64,000 nt of DNA from SZAS-103 sp038226665 (GTDB lineage: Bacteria; Pseudomonadota; Gammaproteobacteria; Xanthomonadales; Xanthomonadaceae), in the NCBI GenBank assembly GCA_038226665.1, contig JBBRQI010000003.1, positions 62,001 to 126,000 of the forward strand, written 5' to 3'. A model generated the notes under the pieces. It searched no databases, was not told the DNA's origin, and saw only the letters and a list, made by a program, of their open reading frames with translations. Numbering within the stretch: the first letter of the stretch is position 1; the number at the start of each line of letters is the position of its first letter. Below are positions 51,522-60,959 of this stretch, piece by piece. The translations under genes were made by a program, and so were the position numbers.

Positions 51522-52712
51522 TCAATGGGCCGAGCAGAACGCCGCGTAATCGATGTATCCAGGAAACGATTTTCCAACGGCGCACACCGGGCATTCCGGA
51601 TCAGGCGTCAACCGCGTTTCGCGGAACCGCATTGCGAGTGCGTCGAAGTGCAGCAGTCGTCCGGCGAGCGATGTGCCGATACCGAGGATCAGTTTGAGTG
51701 CTTCGGTGGCCTGCAACAATCCGATCACGCCCGGCAACACGCCAAGCACGCCGGCTTCAGAACAGTTCGGTGCAGCGTCGGCCGGCGGCGGCTCGGGAAA
51801 CAGGCAGCGATAGCAAGGTGCAACGCCACGATGCCTGCCTGCATCGAACACGCTGACTTGCCCCTCAAAGCGATGCACGGCGCCATAAACAAGCGGCTTG
51901 GCGAGTTTCACGCAGGCGTCGTTGAGCAGGTAACGCGCGGCAAAATTGTCGGCGCCATCGATCACAAGATCGGCGCCGTCGAGCAGGCGTTCGACATTGG
52001 CCGACGTCACCCGTTCCGTGAATTTCTCGATGTTGACGCGCGGGTTGAGCGCCGAAATGGCGATGCGTGCGGACTCGGTTTTCGCGACGCCGATGCGCGC
52101 GTCGGTGTGCAATATCTGACGCTGCAGGTTGCTGCGATCGACCACATCGTCATCCGCAAGCACAAGCGTGCCGATACCCGCCGCGGCGAGATACAAAGCG
52201 GCAGGGGAGCCAAGCCCGCCTGCACCGATCATCACGATGCATCCGGCCTCAAGCTTGCGCTGTCCCGCTTCGCCGACTTCCGGCAACTTCAGATGCCGCG
52301 AATAGCGTTCGTAGAAATCCGCATCGCCGTCACCAAGCGTTGGCTTCGTGATCGGCAAGCCTTCGGCGATCCAGCGCGTTGTTCCACCTGCCACGGAAGC
52401 AAGGTTCGTATATCCGCTCGATTGCAGCGACTGCGCTGCGCGCATCGAACGTGCGCCGCTCTGGCAGATCAGCATGATTTCGACACGACGATCCGGAAGA
52501 CTGTTTGACGGATTCGCTTCGAGTTCTGCCTTCGCGATACCGAGCGCGGCTTCAGCCTGGCCCATCGCACGCTCGAATACTTCGCGCACATCGACGAGTA
52601 CCGCACCGGAGCGTTGGCGCTGGCGCGCTTCGGCTGGAGAAATTTCCCTGATGACCTCATGATTGATGTCGCGATGAATAATCTCGCGATTGCCGGGATC
52701 GTGATCGCTCAT
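51522..52712 (-). CDS. moeB: Rhodanese-MoeB fusion (adenylyltransferase/sulfur carrier activation)
   Basis: 396-aa fusion. The N-terminal rhodanese domain (about 20-115) has VLVDVREVFERAMGQ and active-site Cys in MLICQSGARSMRA; the E1-like MoeB/ThiF domain has VMIGAGGLGSPAALYLAAAG (nucleotide binding), RSNLQRQILH, and zinc cysteines in PCYRCLFPEP and DPECPVCAVG. It would adenylate MoaD-type carriers and possibly deliver sulfur. The rhodanese is N-terminal, whereas MoeZ and human MOCS3 have it C-terminal. ATG 52712 is 23 bp after the moeA stop. Confidence 0.9.
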   Translation of the reverse strand: MSDHDPGNREIIHRDINHEVIREISPAEARQRQRSGAVLVDVREVFERAMGQAEAALGIAKAELEANPSNSLPDRRVEIMLICQSGARSMRAAQSLQSSGYTNLASVAGGTTRWIAEGLPITKPTLGDGDADFYERYSRHLKLPEVGEAGQRKLEAGCIVMIGAGGLGSPAALYLAAAGIGTLVLADDDVVDRSNLQRQILHTDARIGVAKTESARIAISALNPRVNIEKFTERVTSANVERLLDGADLVIDGADNFAARYLLNDACVKLAKPLVYGAVHRFEGQVSVFDAGRHRGVAPCYRCLFPEPPPADAAPNCSEAGVLGVLPGVIGLLQATEALKLILGIGTSLAGRLLHFDALAMRFRETRLTPDPECPVCAVGKSFPGYIDYAAFCSAH

Positions 52713-52735
52713 GCGGCAATTATCCCTCGTGCGGA

Positions 52736-53953
52736 TCAGTAGCGCAGCACTTCGACCACCGCATCTTCCTGCAACGACTGCGGACCTTCCAGCAACACGA
52801 TCAGGCAATCGCTATCGGCTGCACCGCGCAGGCGATGCGATGCCGTCGCCGGGTGCGGGGCGACGCGCAAGGTTCCATCGGAACCGAAGTCCAGTTTTCC
52901 GCGCTGGAATTCGCGGCGATCGTGCGTTTTCGTGACCGGCATCGACAACCGTGCCGAGAATTCAGATAACAGCGACGCATCACCCTGCAAGCCGCGCAGC
53001 AGTTGTCTTCCCAGCGTCAGGAACGTCGCCAGCACCGACACCGGATTGCCAGGCAATCCGAGCACATGCGCCTGCCCGATGGAGCCGAACAGCAGCGGCA
53101 TGCCCGGGCGCATCAGCACTTTCCAGAAATGAATGTCGCCAAGTTCGCTGAGCAGCAATGGCAGATAATCCTTCTCGCCAGCCGAGACGCCACCGCAGGT
53201 GATTACCACGTCGAACGCATCGCCTGCGTCGCGCAGCAATCCACGCATGCGGTCGGGATCGTCGGGCAGGATCGGCCACGCGAAAGGCTCCAGTCCTGCA
53301 GCGACCAGCAGGTTCATCAGCAATGTGCGATTGCTGTCGTAGATCGCGCCGGCATCAAGCGGCTGCCCGGGCGGACGCAATTCGTCGCCGGTGGTGAATA
53401 CCGCGACGGTCGGGCGGCGTGCGACGGGCAATTCCGCCAGACCGACAGCCGCAGCAAGCGATGCCTGCACCGGCGTCAATCGCGTGCCCGCATGCAACAG
53501 CAGATCGCCGATCGCGACATCCTCGCCCGCACGGCGCACGTGCGCATCGCGTGCGACCGTTGTCGCCAGCACGATCTGCTCGCCTTCGATGCGTGTGTTC
53601 TCCTTCATCACGACCGCATCAGCGCCTGCTGGCAACGGCGCGCCAGTGGTGATGCGCACGCATTGGCCAAGGCCGATCTTGAAATCCTGTGGCGATCCGG
53701 CGAATTGTTCACCGATCACTCGCAGCGACGCGTTTGCTTCGCTCGCATCCGCCGCGCGCAATGCATAACCGTCCATCGCGCTGTTGTCGAACGACGGCAA
53801 TGCCATCGTTGCCCTGACATCCTCGGCGAGTACCCGGCCGGCAGTGCGCGCGACAGGCACGCGTTCGATCGGCAGGCGATGCGCAACCGCGATGGCACGC
53901 ACGATGGCTGCGGCTTCGGCGAATACGATGCGAGTCGGGAATTTCTTGATCAC
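52736..53953 (-). CDS. moeA: Molybdopterin molybdenumtransferase
   Basis: 405-aa enzyme inserting molybdate into adenylylated molybdopterin. The N-terminal region has AGRVLAEDVRATMALPSFDNSAMDGYALRA; the central MoCF domain has VFTTGDELRPPGQPLDAGAIYDSN and VVITCGGVSAGEKDYLP; then MPLLFGSIGQAHVLGLPGNPVSVLATF. Flanked by mobA (21-bp gap) and moeB (23-bp gap) on the same strand; a molybdenum cofactor operon. Confidence 0.95.
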   Translation of the reverse strand: MIKKFPTRIVFAEAAAIVRAIAVAHRLPIERVPVARTAGRVLAEDVRATMALPSFDNSAMDGYALRAADASEANASLRVIGEQFAGSPQDFKIGLGQCVRITTGAPLPAGADAVVMKENTRIEGEQIVLATTVARDAHVRRAGEDVAIGDLLLHAGTRLTPVQASLAAAVGLAELPVARRPTVAVFTTGDELRPPGQPLDAGAIYDSNRTLLMNLLVAAGLEPFAWPILPDDPDRMRGLLRDAGDAFDVVITCGGVSAGEKDYLPLLLSELGDIHFWKVLMRPGMPLLFGSIGQAHVLGLPGNPVSVLATFLTLGRQLLRGLQGDASLLSEFSARLSMPVTKTHDRREFQRGKLDFGSDGTLRVAPHPATASHRLRGAADSDCLIVLLEGPQSLQEDAVVEVLRY

Positions 53954-53974
53954 GGCTGGTTCACGTCGGCTTGC

Positions 53975-54544
53975 TCACGTGAGGAAATCTTCTGGCGCAT
54001 TGAGATTGCCGAAGTCTGCGCCATCGAAGTGCGCCACGTGAAGCGCCAGTTCGGCAACGATGCGATGCACGGCGCCTTCACCTTGCGTAAGCGCCTGCCT
54101 CACCACACTGCGTGCGCGGTTCGCTGGCCACAAAGCGATCAAAGATTGCAGCCCATTCGTATCCTGTGCGGCTGCACCGCCCTCGCCTTCCGCAAGCAGA
54201 CGCGTCAACAAATCGCGGGGGATTACGCGCAAATCGACAGGCACCGTGAACAGCAACGGAGTGGCGCAGATTGAAAGCAATGCATCGAGTCCAGCAAGCG
54301 GCCCGGAAAAACCCGGGACACGATCAGCGACGGCGCGCATGCCAAGCCTTGTGTAACGCTCGGGATCGCGATTCGCGCTGATCAATCGTGCCGAAAACTC
54401 CTCGCCAAGCGCATGCAGCGTCCGCTCGATCAGCGTTTCGCCGCGATAGACAGCCCATGCCTTGTCGGTTCCGCCCAGTCGTGTCGCGCGGCCGCCAGCG
54501 AGGATGCCGAGCGTGATGTCGCCGTGCGCGCGCATGAACGCCAT
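53975..54544 (-). CDS. mobA: Molybdenum cofactor guanylyltransferase
   Basis: 189-aa nucleotidyltransferase attaching GMP to Mo-molybdopterin. GILAGGRATRLGGTDKAW is the GTP-binding signature, followed by ERTLHALG...ISANRDPERY and GFSGPLAGLDALLSI, with the metal aspartate in TVPVDLR. It lies 12 bp downstream of der, so the Mo-cofactor genes may be read through from it. Confidence 0.93.
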   Translation of the reverse strand: MAFMRAHGDITLGILAGGRATRLGGTDKAWAVYRGETLIERTLHALGEEFSARLISANRDPERYTRLGMRAVADRVPGFSGPLAGLDALLSICATPLLFTVPVDLRVIPRDLLTRLLAEGEGGAAAQDTNGLQSLIALWPANRARSVVRQALTQGEGAVHRIVAELALHVAHFDGADFGNLNAPEDFLT

Positions 54545-54556
54545 CGCGCCTTCCGA

Positions 54557-55960
54557 TTACTTTTTCGCGCGCTTGGCGATGCGGACGGCCCGTTGCTTCA
54601 CTTTCTTCTGCTTTTCGGTAAGCGTGTTTTTCTTGCCTTCGTATGGGTTCGCGCCTTCGCGAAACTCGAACTTCACCGGCGTGCCGACGAGTTTGAAGCG
54701 CTTGCGGAAGAAATTTTCCAGGTAGCGCTTGTAGCTTTCCGACAGCGACTTCAGGCGGGTGCCGTGGACGATGAAGGTCGGTGGATTTTCTCCGCCCGGA
54801 TGCGCGTAGCGCATCTTCGACACGTGGCCGCGGATGGCCGGCGGCGGGAAGCTTTCGGTGGCGATCTCGATCGCCTTGGTGACTTCGGCGGTGCTGAACG
54901 TGCGCGTTGCCGACGCGTGCGCGCGATGGATCGCCTTGAACAATTCGCGCAGCCCGGAGCCGTGCTTCGCCGAAATATGCAGCTTCTCGGCCCATACAAC
55001 GAACGACAGTTTGCGATCGAGCATGCTCTCTGTCTGCTCGCGCTGATAAGTCGTCAGGCCATCCCACTTGTTCACCACGATCACAAATGCACGCCCGGAA
55101 TCGAGGATGTGGCCAAGCACGGTCGCGTCCTGTTCGGTCACGCCTTCCTGCGCGTCGAGCATCAGCGCGACGACCTGTGCGGAATGGATGGATTGCAGCG
55201 TCTTGATCACGCTGAACTTCTCGATCGCCTCCTGGACCTTGCCACGTTGGCGGATGCCGGCTGTATCGATCAAGCGATACTTGCGGCCATCGCGTTCCAT
55301 GTCGACCGCGATCGAGTCGCGCGTCGTGCCGGGCGTGTCGGATGCGATCACGCGTTCTTCGCCGAGCAGGCGATTCACCAATGTGGATTTGCCGACGTTC
55401 GGGCGACCGACGATGGCGAGGCGCAGGCGTTCGGGATCGTCGAGCGCACCTTCGCTGCCGACGTCGACAGGCAGGCGCGTGGCGATTTCATCGATCAAAT
55501 CCGAAATGCCGCGCTGGTGCGCAGACGACACGCCGAGCGGTTCGCCGATGCCGAAACGCATGAACTCGACCAGGCATGCGTCTTCATCGAGTCCGTCGGT
55601 CTTGTTGACGACCAGCAGGATGGGTTTGGCGGTCTTGCGCAGCCACGCGAGGATGGATTCATCGAGCGCCGAAGGACCTTCGCGGCCATCCACGATGAAC
55701 AGCACGACATCTGCCTCTTCCACGCCCGCGCGTGCCTGCTGCGCGGTCAGTCCGGCCATGCCTTCTTCTTCGCCGGACAAGCCGCCGGTGTCCACAAGCG
55801 CAAATGGCTTGTCTTCGAGCAAACGACAGACGCCGTAATGGCGATCGCGAGTCACGCCGGGCTCGTCGTGGACGAGCGCGTCGCGACTACGCGTCAACGC
55901 ATTGAAGAGGGTGGATTTGCCGACGTTCGGTCGGCCGACCAGGGCGACCAGTGGCAACAT
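54557..55960 (-). CDS. der: Ribosome biogenesis GTPase Der
   Basis: 467-aa protein with two tandem GTPase domains, each with G1 GRPNVGKSTL (residue ~8 and again near 190), G3 DTGGLSGEE and DTAGIRQRG, and G4 NKTDG/NKWDG, and a C-terminal KH-like domain ending in a Lys/Arg-rich tail (KNTLTEKQKKVKQRAVRIAK). It acts in 50S subunit assembly. ATG 55960 begins MLPLVALVGRPNVGKST, the standard family start. Confidence 0.97.
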   Translation of the reverse strand: MLPLVALVGRPNVGKSTLFNALTRSRDALVHDEPGVTRDRHYGVCRLLEDKPFALVDTGGLSGEEEGMAGLTAQQARAGVEEADVVLFIVDGREGPSALDESILAWLRKTAKPILLVVNKTDGLDEDACLVEFMRFGIGEPLGVSSAHQRGISDLIDEIATRLPVDVGSEGALDDPERLRLAIVGRPNVGKSTLVNRLLGEERVIASDTPGTTRDSIAVDMERDGRKYRLIDTAGIRQRGKVQEAIEKFSVIKTLQSIHSAQVVALMLDAQEGVTEQDATVLGHILDSGRAFVIVVNKWDGLTTYQREQTESMLDRKLSFVVWAEKLHISAKHGSGLRELFKAIHRAHASATRTFSTAEVTKAIEIATESFPPPAIRGHVSKMRYAHPGGENPPTFIVHGTRLKSLSESYKRYLENFFRKRFKLVGTPVKFEFREGANPYEGKKNTLTEKQKKVKQRAVRIAKRAKK

Positions 55961-56107
55961 GTTTGCGGGACCGCTTGGGAATCGTTGGACTTTCGCACAA
56001 CCAGCGATGCGAATCATCTGGCGGACAATCCGCGAGATGGAATGAAACGTAGCCGATGCTTCGCTGAACCAATGGTTCTTGAAACAGCCTCGGCTGCGCT
56101 TCGCAAG

Positions 56108-56139
56108 CGTCATGCCATCCGAAGACGGATGGCATGACG
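56108..56139. repeat. Strong hairpin between bamB and der
   Basis: Perfect 13-bp inverted repeat (CGTCATGCCATCC at 56108-56120, GGATGGCATGACG at 56127-56139) with a 6-nt loop, 5 bases beyond the bamB stop codon. There is no T-tract on either strand, so it is not a typical terminator; it may protect transcript ends or be one copy of a dispersed element. Confidence 0.75.
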
Positions 56140-56144
56140 ACGAA

Positions 56145-57353
56145 TCACTTGACGCGGAACGCGGCGATTTTGCCCTTGGTCGTCACGGCGACGAGGATGC
56201 CATCCGCAGAGACCTGCGGGGTTGCGCGGATTGCGTCGTTATGGCCGCCGATTTTTTCGCGTGCGACGATCGCTCCGCCATCTGCCTTCATCCAGTGCAG
56301 GTAACCCTGCAAATCGCCCACCACCACATATCCGCCCTGCACGGCCGGCTCGCTCAGCCAGCGATAGCCCAGTGCTTCCTGCTTCCACAGCGCACCGCCG
56401 GACGAACGATCGAGCGCCCACACCGTGCCCACCGCATCACTCAGGTACAGCGTATCGCCGCTGCGCGCGAGGCCGCCATAGCTCACCAGGGAATGTTCCC
56501 ACAGAGGGTTGCCGGTATCCGGCGCGAACGCCGCGACCTTGCCCTTGTAGCTGGCTGCAAAAACGCCATCCGGGCTGACCACGACATCGCCATCGATGTC
56601 GGCCATGCGGTCGAGTTCGCTGCGACCATCCAGCTGCGCGACCGCCTGCTCCCAGACCTTGACGCCGTCCTGCGCGCGCACGGCAACCAGTGTGCCGTCT
56701 TCGTAGCCCAGATACACCAATCCATTGCCACCGAGGGCCGGCGATGGATTGCCACGCAAGCTCAGGGTCGGCAAGGGGTGTTCAAACGCCCAGCGACGCT
56801 TGCCGTCTGCGAGATCCATCGCGACAACATGGCCATCGCCGGAGCGCACGATCACGACGTTGCCGGCGACCAATGGAGTCGAGATGATTTCCGAACTGAG
56901 CTTCGCGCGCCAGCGTTCGGTTCCGGTATCGGCTGAGAATGCGACGACATCGCCGTTCACCGACCCGACAACGACGCTGCCCGAGCCCACGCCAGGTTCG
57001 CCGGTCAGGCGCAGCTTGGTTTTGGTCTTCCAGATGTCGCGCCCGCTGGTCAGATCGAGCGCAGTCAGGTTCGCACCGTAGCTATCGATGACATAGACAC
57101 GGCCATCGGCGATCGTTGGATGATCGCGCAATCCAAGCAGCCGCTCGCCCTGGCCTTCCGAGCGCGACCAAAGCCGTTCCACGTTGATGCTCGGCGTGAT
57201 CTTGGCAAGCGCGGCGGGCTCATGGATGTTGTCGCTGCCGCCAGCCTTGTGCATCCAGTCCTTGAACGTCGTGCAACCGGTGATGGCTGCGATCAGCGCA
57301 GCAATGAGAACGATGCGGGATGTGTTCGTTGTTTCCTGATGGAAAACGGTCAT
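56145..57353 (-). CDS. bamB: Outer membrane protein assembly factor BamB (lipoprotein)
   Basis: 402-aa outer membrane lipoprotein of the BAM complex, with lipobox IAAITGC (lipidated Cys near residue 27) and an eight-bladed PQQ-type beta-propeller: repeated GxVYVxDxxGxLxALDLxxG elements such as GRVYVIDSYGANLTALDLTSG-like and GNVVIVRSGDGHVVAMDLADG. ATG 57353 overlaps the yfgM stop as ATGA. Upstream of der, as in most gammaproteobacteria. Confidence 0.94.
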   Translation of the reverse strand: MTVFHQETTNTSRIVLIAALIAAITGCTTFKDWMHKAGGSDNIHEPAALAKITPSINVERLWSRSEGQGERLLGLRDHPTIADGRVYVIDSYGANLTALDLTSGRDIWKTKTKLRLTGEPGVGSGSVVVGSVNGDVVAFSADTGTERWRAKLSSEIISTPLVAGNVVIVRSGDGHVVAMDLADGKRRWAFEHPLPTLSLRGNPSPALGGNGLVYLGYEDGTLVAVRAQDGVKVWEQAVAQLDGRSELDRMADIDGDVVVSPDGVFAASYKGKVAAFAPDTGNPLWEHSLVSYGGLARSGDTLYLSDAVGTVWALDRSSGGALWKQEALGYRWLSEPAVQGGYVVVGDLQGYLHWMKADGGAIVAREKIGGHNDAIRATPQVSADGILVAVTTKGKIAAFRVK

Positions 57354-58012
57354 GCTTTCTTTGCCTCGGGTTTGGGAGCGACCCCGCCGAGATCGGCGAG
57401 TTTCATCTCGATGATGTCGCGATTTGGAGCGCCGGCCGGCATCTGCTTGAGCGCATTGGTGTATGCCGCGCGCGCAGCATCGGCATGTCCTAGCGCGCGT
57501 TCGGCGTCGCCGCGGATTTCATCGGCTACGGGCGCATCGCCTGGATCAGTCGTCGGGCCGAGCCGGGCCAGCGCATCAGCTGGATGGCCAAGCGCGACCA
57601 GCAGGCGCGCGGCGCGCAGGCGCACAAGCGTGGCTAGCGCCGGATCGGAAACTGCGCCCATTGCATCAAGCGTGGCGAGCGCGGACTTGGCATCGCCGTC
57701 ATCCGTCTGGTGGGCAGCGATGCGCAACCCGGCGAGGGTTGCGTAAGGCGTGTTCGCGTAATCGGCATGGAACGCCTTGGCGATCGCGGCGATCCGCCTC
57801 TCGTCGCCGTGACTGCGCACGGAATCGGTGAGAATCGAATAGGTCGTCGCCGCATCCTCGGCGTGCACTTCCTGCTTGCGTTCCCACCATTGCCAGCCGG
57901 CGATCAACGCCAGGCCGACGGCGATGCCGCCGATCATCGAGCCGCCATTGCTGCGCAGCCAGTTGCGGACCTGTTCGCCCTGTTCGTATTCTTCCTGATC
58001 GTCGATTGCCAT
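57350..58012 (-). CDS. yfgM: YfgM-like TPR ancillary SecYEG protein
   Basis: 220-aa inner-membrane protein. A cytosolic N-terminus (MAIDDQEEYEQGEQVRNWLR) is followed by one transmembrane helix (SMIGGIAVGLALIAGWQWW) and a periplasmic TPR-like domain with Ala-rich helices (GDAKSALATLDAMG, GHADAARAAYTNALKQMP). The N-terminal EEEQ-type start is typical of YfgM, which works with PpiD at the Sec translocon. Overlaps bamB by 4 bp. Confidence 0.9.
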   Translation of the reverse strand: MAIDDQEEYEQGEQVRNWLRSNGGSMIGGIAVGLALIAGWQWWERKQEVHAEDAATTYSILTDSVRSHGDERRIAAIAKAFHADYANTPYATLAGLRIAAHQTDDGDAKSALATLDAMGAVSDPALATLVRLRAARLLVALGHPADALARLGPTTDPGDAPVADEIRGDAERALGHADAARAAYTNALKQMPAGAPNRDIIEMKLADLGGVAPKPEAKKA

Positions 58013-58045
58013 GCTGTCGTGTGGGGCTGCGCCGAGGCGCGCTCG

Positions 58046-59005
58046 TCAAGGGGATGGAATGCCGTCGTCGACGGCGCGTTTGAAACCGCTTGCGTCGTGT
58101 CTGTTTTCAGTCGTGAATGGAGCTGATTCGATTGAAGCCGGTTCGATTGGAGCCGGTTTGCCGTCGGAGGATAGCGTAAAGCGCGTCATGTTCGCCTTCT
58201 GGAAGGCGCTGAGATCCAGCGGCTCGTCGTTGCGCAACACCAGTACCGAATTTGAATTGCGGAATGTGACGCGGGCGATGGCGTTGGCTTGATAATTGCG
58301 CACGCTGCCTGCCGAAACGGTTCCATGTTCGATCACGCGCCCATCGGTGCCGACGATATCGACCCAGCTATCGCCGCTGAAACGCATCTGCAATGCGGTG
58401 CTCGCGTTCATCGAACCCGGATTCGCGGTGCTAGCGCCTGCCGCGCCGGCCCAGCGATAGCTACCGAATGGCGCGATCGAGGCGACGACTGGCGGTTCAT
58501 TGTGCGCGTCGCGGATTTCCGTTTTCGCGCGTTCTGCATTGGCAGCGCCAGTCGCCGCAACCGGCGCCCCGTCGAGCGCGGTGAGCGCTGCCGTCGATTG
58601 CGTCAACTGGTTATGCGTCGCCAGCCAGACGACGGGAAGCACGATCGTCGCGGTGAGCACGACATAGATTCCCTGCCGTGTGAATCGCCTCAGGGCGTAT
58701 TCGACACGCGAGTTGCGTGCGCTGCTGACCAACGCAGGTGGAGGAACCAGTGCTTGCGCGAACCGCGCTTCGACCGCGCCCATGGGAACGCCGACCAGTC
58801 GCGCGTAACTGCCGAACCGACCGCGTGCAAACACCGCGGCGCCGAGTTGGCCGTGGTCGTCGCGTTCCATCGCCTCGATGACAGCTGTCGGCAGTTTCAA
58901 TTGCGTGGCGACGTCGTCGATGCGCATGTTTCTGGCTAGCCGGTGCGTGCGCAACTGCTGGCCGAGGCTGGATTGGGCGGAAGTGGGAGAGGATTCCGTC
59001 TGCAT
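58046..59005 (-). CDS. rodZ: Cytoskeletal protein RodZ
   Basis: 319-aa MreB-linked cell-shape protein. The cytosolic N-terminus has a helix-turn-helix (SLGQQLRTHRLARNMRIDDVATQLKL...FARGRFGSYARLVGV), then a transmembrane helix (GIYVVLTATIVLPVVWLAT) and a periplasmic linker with a C-terminal DUF4115 domain (LQMRFSGDSWVDIVGTDGRVIEHGTVSAG). ATG 59005 lies 5 bp after the pilF stop. The tail after the DUF4115 domain is long and Ser/Pro-rich. Confidence 0.92.
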   Translation of the reverse strand: MQTESSPTSAQSSLGQQLRTHRLARNMRIDDVATQLKLPTAVIEAMERDDHGQLGAAVFARGRFGSYARLVGVPMGAVEARFAQALVPPPALVSSARNSRVEYALRRFTRQGIYVVLTATIVLPVVWLATHNQLTQSTAALTALDGAPVAATGAANAERAKTEIRDAHNEPPVVASIAPFGSYRWAGAAGASTANPGSMNASTALQMRFSGDSWVDIVGTDGRVIEHGTVSAGSVRNYQANAIARVTFRNSNSVLVLRNDEPLDLSAFQKANMTRFTLSSDGKPAPIEPASIESAPFTTENRHDASGFKRAVDDGIPSP

Positions 59006-59010
59006 GGAGG

Positions 59011-59799
59011 TCAATGCTGGCCTGCAGTGTATTGGGGAAATTCGTTGGCGAGCCTGTTGCGGTAATCGCGCGCGCCATCGTGGTTGCCGAGCTTGTCTTC
59101 GATCTGTGCGGCAAGATCGAGCGCATCGGGAGCGGCCTTTCCGCCATCCGCCAGCAGACGTTCCATGAAGCCGCGCGCGCGCATGTAGTCGCCGCGCTGG
59201 TATTGGATCGTCGCCATCGCCTGCAAGGCATCGGCATTGGCTGGATCCTGCGCGAGGATCTGCCGGCTGTAGCCTTCCGCGAGATCCGGCCTGCCGGCTT
59301 TGGCTGCGCAGGTCGCGGCGTTGCCCAGCGCGGCCAGCGGTGTCTTGTAGAACGGATCGGCCAGCGCCTTGCGGAACAACGGATCGGCTTCGGCCGGATG
59401 CCCCGAGCGGCACAGCCACGCACCATAGTTGTTGAGGTAGTCGCCCTTGTCCGGCGCAAGTTTCGCCGCTCTTGCGTAGTTCGCCTCGGCGAGTGCGGGC
59501 CGATTGATCTTTTCGTACAGGAATCCGAGCATCGTATAGGCATCGGGCGACGACGAATCAAGCTTGACGGCATGCTGCAGCCGATCGAGCGCGATTTCGT
59601 ACTGGCCTGTCTTGATGTATTCCTGGGCGAGTGCGACATCGTTTTGCGCAGCCACGTGCGGTGTGTTCGCGTCGCTCTTGAAATGCGGTATGGGCTGGGA
59701 GACATCCGTGACCCGGTTGCCCCTGATCATGTTGCAACCAGTCACGGCGCACAGCGCGCACAAGGCACCGATCAACACGCATGCATCACGCAGCCGCAT
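59011..59799 (-). CDS. pilF: Type IV pilus biogenesis lipoprotein PilF/PilW
   Basis: 262-aa TPR lipoprotein that assists assembly of the PilQ secretin in the outer membrane. Lipobox LCAVTGCN near residue 22, followed by tandem TPR units (LAQEYIKTGQYEIALDRLQHAVKLD, YTMLGFLYEKINRPALAEANYARAAKLAP and others), with the family segment YLNNYGAWLCRSGHPAEADPLF. Sits between rlmN and rodZ as in other gammaproteobacteria; the rlmN stop overlaps its start. Confidence 0.93.
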   Translation of the reverse strand: MRLRDACVLIGALCALCAVTGCNMIRGNRVTDVSQPIPHFKSDANTPHVAAQNDVALAQEYIKTGQYEIALDRLQHAVKLDSSSPDAYTMLGFLYEKINRPALAEANYARAAKLAPDKGDYLNNYGAWLCRSGHPAEADPLFRKALADPFYKTPLAALGNAATCAAKAGRPDLAEGYSRQILAQDPANADALQAMATIQYQRGDYMRARGFMERLLADGGKAAPDALDLAAQIEDKLGNHDGARDYRNRLANEFPQYTAGQH

Positions 59800-60931
59800 G
59801 GACTACTCCTTGTTGCTCGAGTTTGCGACGAAATGCTTCCTGGCGACGGGTGCGGTCGAGCACCTGCCCTTTCAACTGTCCGCACGCCGCGTCGATGTCG
59901 TCGCCGCGGGTGCGCCGCACCATCGTGAGCACCTGGTTGTCGAGAAGCAGCGACTGAAAATTGCGGATATCGCTTTCGTCCGAGCGCTCGTAGCTTGTGC
60001 CTGGGAACGGATTGAACGGAATCAGGTTGACCTTGGCGGCGTTGGCACGTTGCAACTTTGCATCCATGCTACGCATCAGCTTGGCCAGCGCACGCGCATG
60101 TTCCGGGCGATCGTTGATGCCCTTCATCATCGTGTATTCGAATGTGATCGACGTGCGTGGCTTGCGCTGCGCATAGCGCACGCAGGCCTCCATCAATTCA
60201 GCGATCGGATATTTCTTGTTGAGCGGAACAAGTTGCGTGCGCAATTCATCCGTCGGCGCATGCAACGACACCGCGAGCGACACATCCGACTCGACCGACA
60301 ACTTGTCGATCATGGGCACCAAACCTGCAGTCGACAAGGTAACGCGTTTGTTCGCAAGCCCGAACCCGAGGTCGTCGCGCATGATGCCCATCGCGCGCAC
60401 CACGTTGTCGAAATTCAGCAGCGGTTCGCCCATGCCCATCATCACGACGTTGGTGAGCTTGCGCTGCTTGTGCGGCACGTTGCCCAGATGCTTTGCAGCG
60501 ACCCACACCTGACCGATGATTTCGGCAGACGACAAGTTGCGGTTGAAGCCCTGGGTTCCAGTCGAACAGAACGTGCACGCGAGTCCGCAGCCAACCTGCG
60601 AGGACACGCATAGCGTGCCGCGCCCCTTGTCGGGAATGAACACGGCTTCGATCGCATTGCCGCCATCCATGCCCAGCAGCCATTTATGGGTGCCGTCCAC
60701 CGAGGGTTTCTCAAACAGCACCTTCGGCGGCTCGACCACGCAGGCCGCGATAAGCTTGGCACGCAGCGGCTTGCCGAGATCGGTCATCTCGGCGAAGTCG
60801 GTCACATGCCGGTGATAGATCCATTTCATCACCTGCTCGGCGCGATAGCGCGCCTCGCCGATGCCAGCGAAGAACGCGACCAGACCCGCGCGGTCAAGTT
60901 CAAACAAATTGACCGGGACTGGATTGATCAT
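59786..60931 (-). CDS. rlmN: Dual-specificity 23S rRNA/tRNA adenine-C2 methyltransferase RlmN
   Basis: 381-aa radical SAM enzyme methylating A2503 of 23S rRNA and A37 of some tRNAs. The iron-sulfur motif is in GCGLACTFCSTGTQGFNRNL (CxxxCxxC), preceded by TLCVSSQVGC; the SAM motif is NVVMMGMGEPLLNFDNV; the two mechanistic cysteines correspond to Cys in the C-terminal TRGDDIDAACGQLKGQV and in the core. ATG 60931 gives MINPVPVNLFELDRAGL. Between ndk and pilF. Confidence 0.96.
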   Translation of the reverse strand: MINPVPVNLFELDRAGLVAFFAGIGEARYRAEQVMKWIYHRHVTDFAEMTDLGKPLRAKLIAACVVEPPKVLFEKPSVDGTHKWLLGMDGGNAIEAVFIPDKGRGTLCVSSQVGCGLACTFCSTGTQGFNRNLSSAEIIGQVWVAAKHLGNVPHKQRKLTNVVMMGMGEPLLNFDNVVRAMGIMRDDLGFGLANKRVTLSTAGLVPMIDKLSVESDVSLAVSLHAPTDELRTQLVPLNKKYPIAELMEACVRYAQRKPRTSITFEYTMMKGINDRPEHARALAKLMRSMDAKLQRANAAKVNLIPFNPFPGTSYERSDESDIRNFQSLLLDNQVLTMVRRTRGDDIDAACGQLKGQVLDRTRRQEAFRRKLEQQGVVHAAA

Positions 60932-60959
60932 GGCGGATTCAATCGTCACGCAGCGGCGC

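Noticed and set aside
54413..56137. 574-codon open frame opposite der and mobA
   Set aside because: Covers two clearly identified genes on the other strand and shows no recognisable domain.
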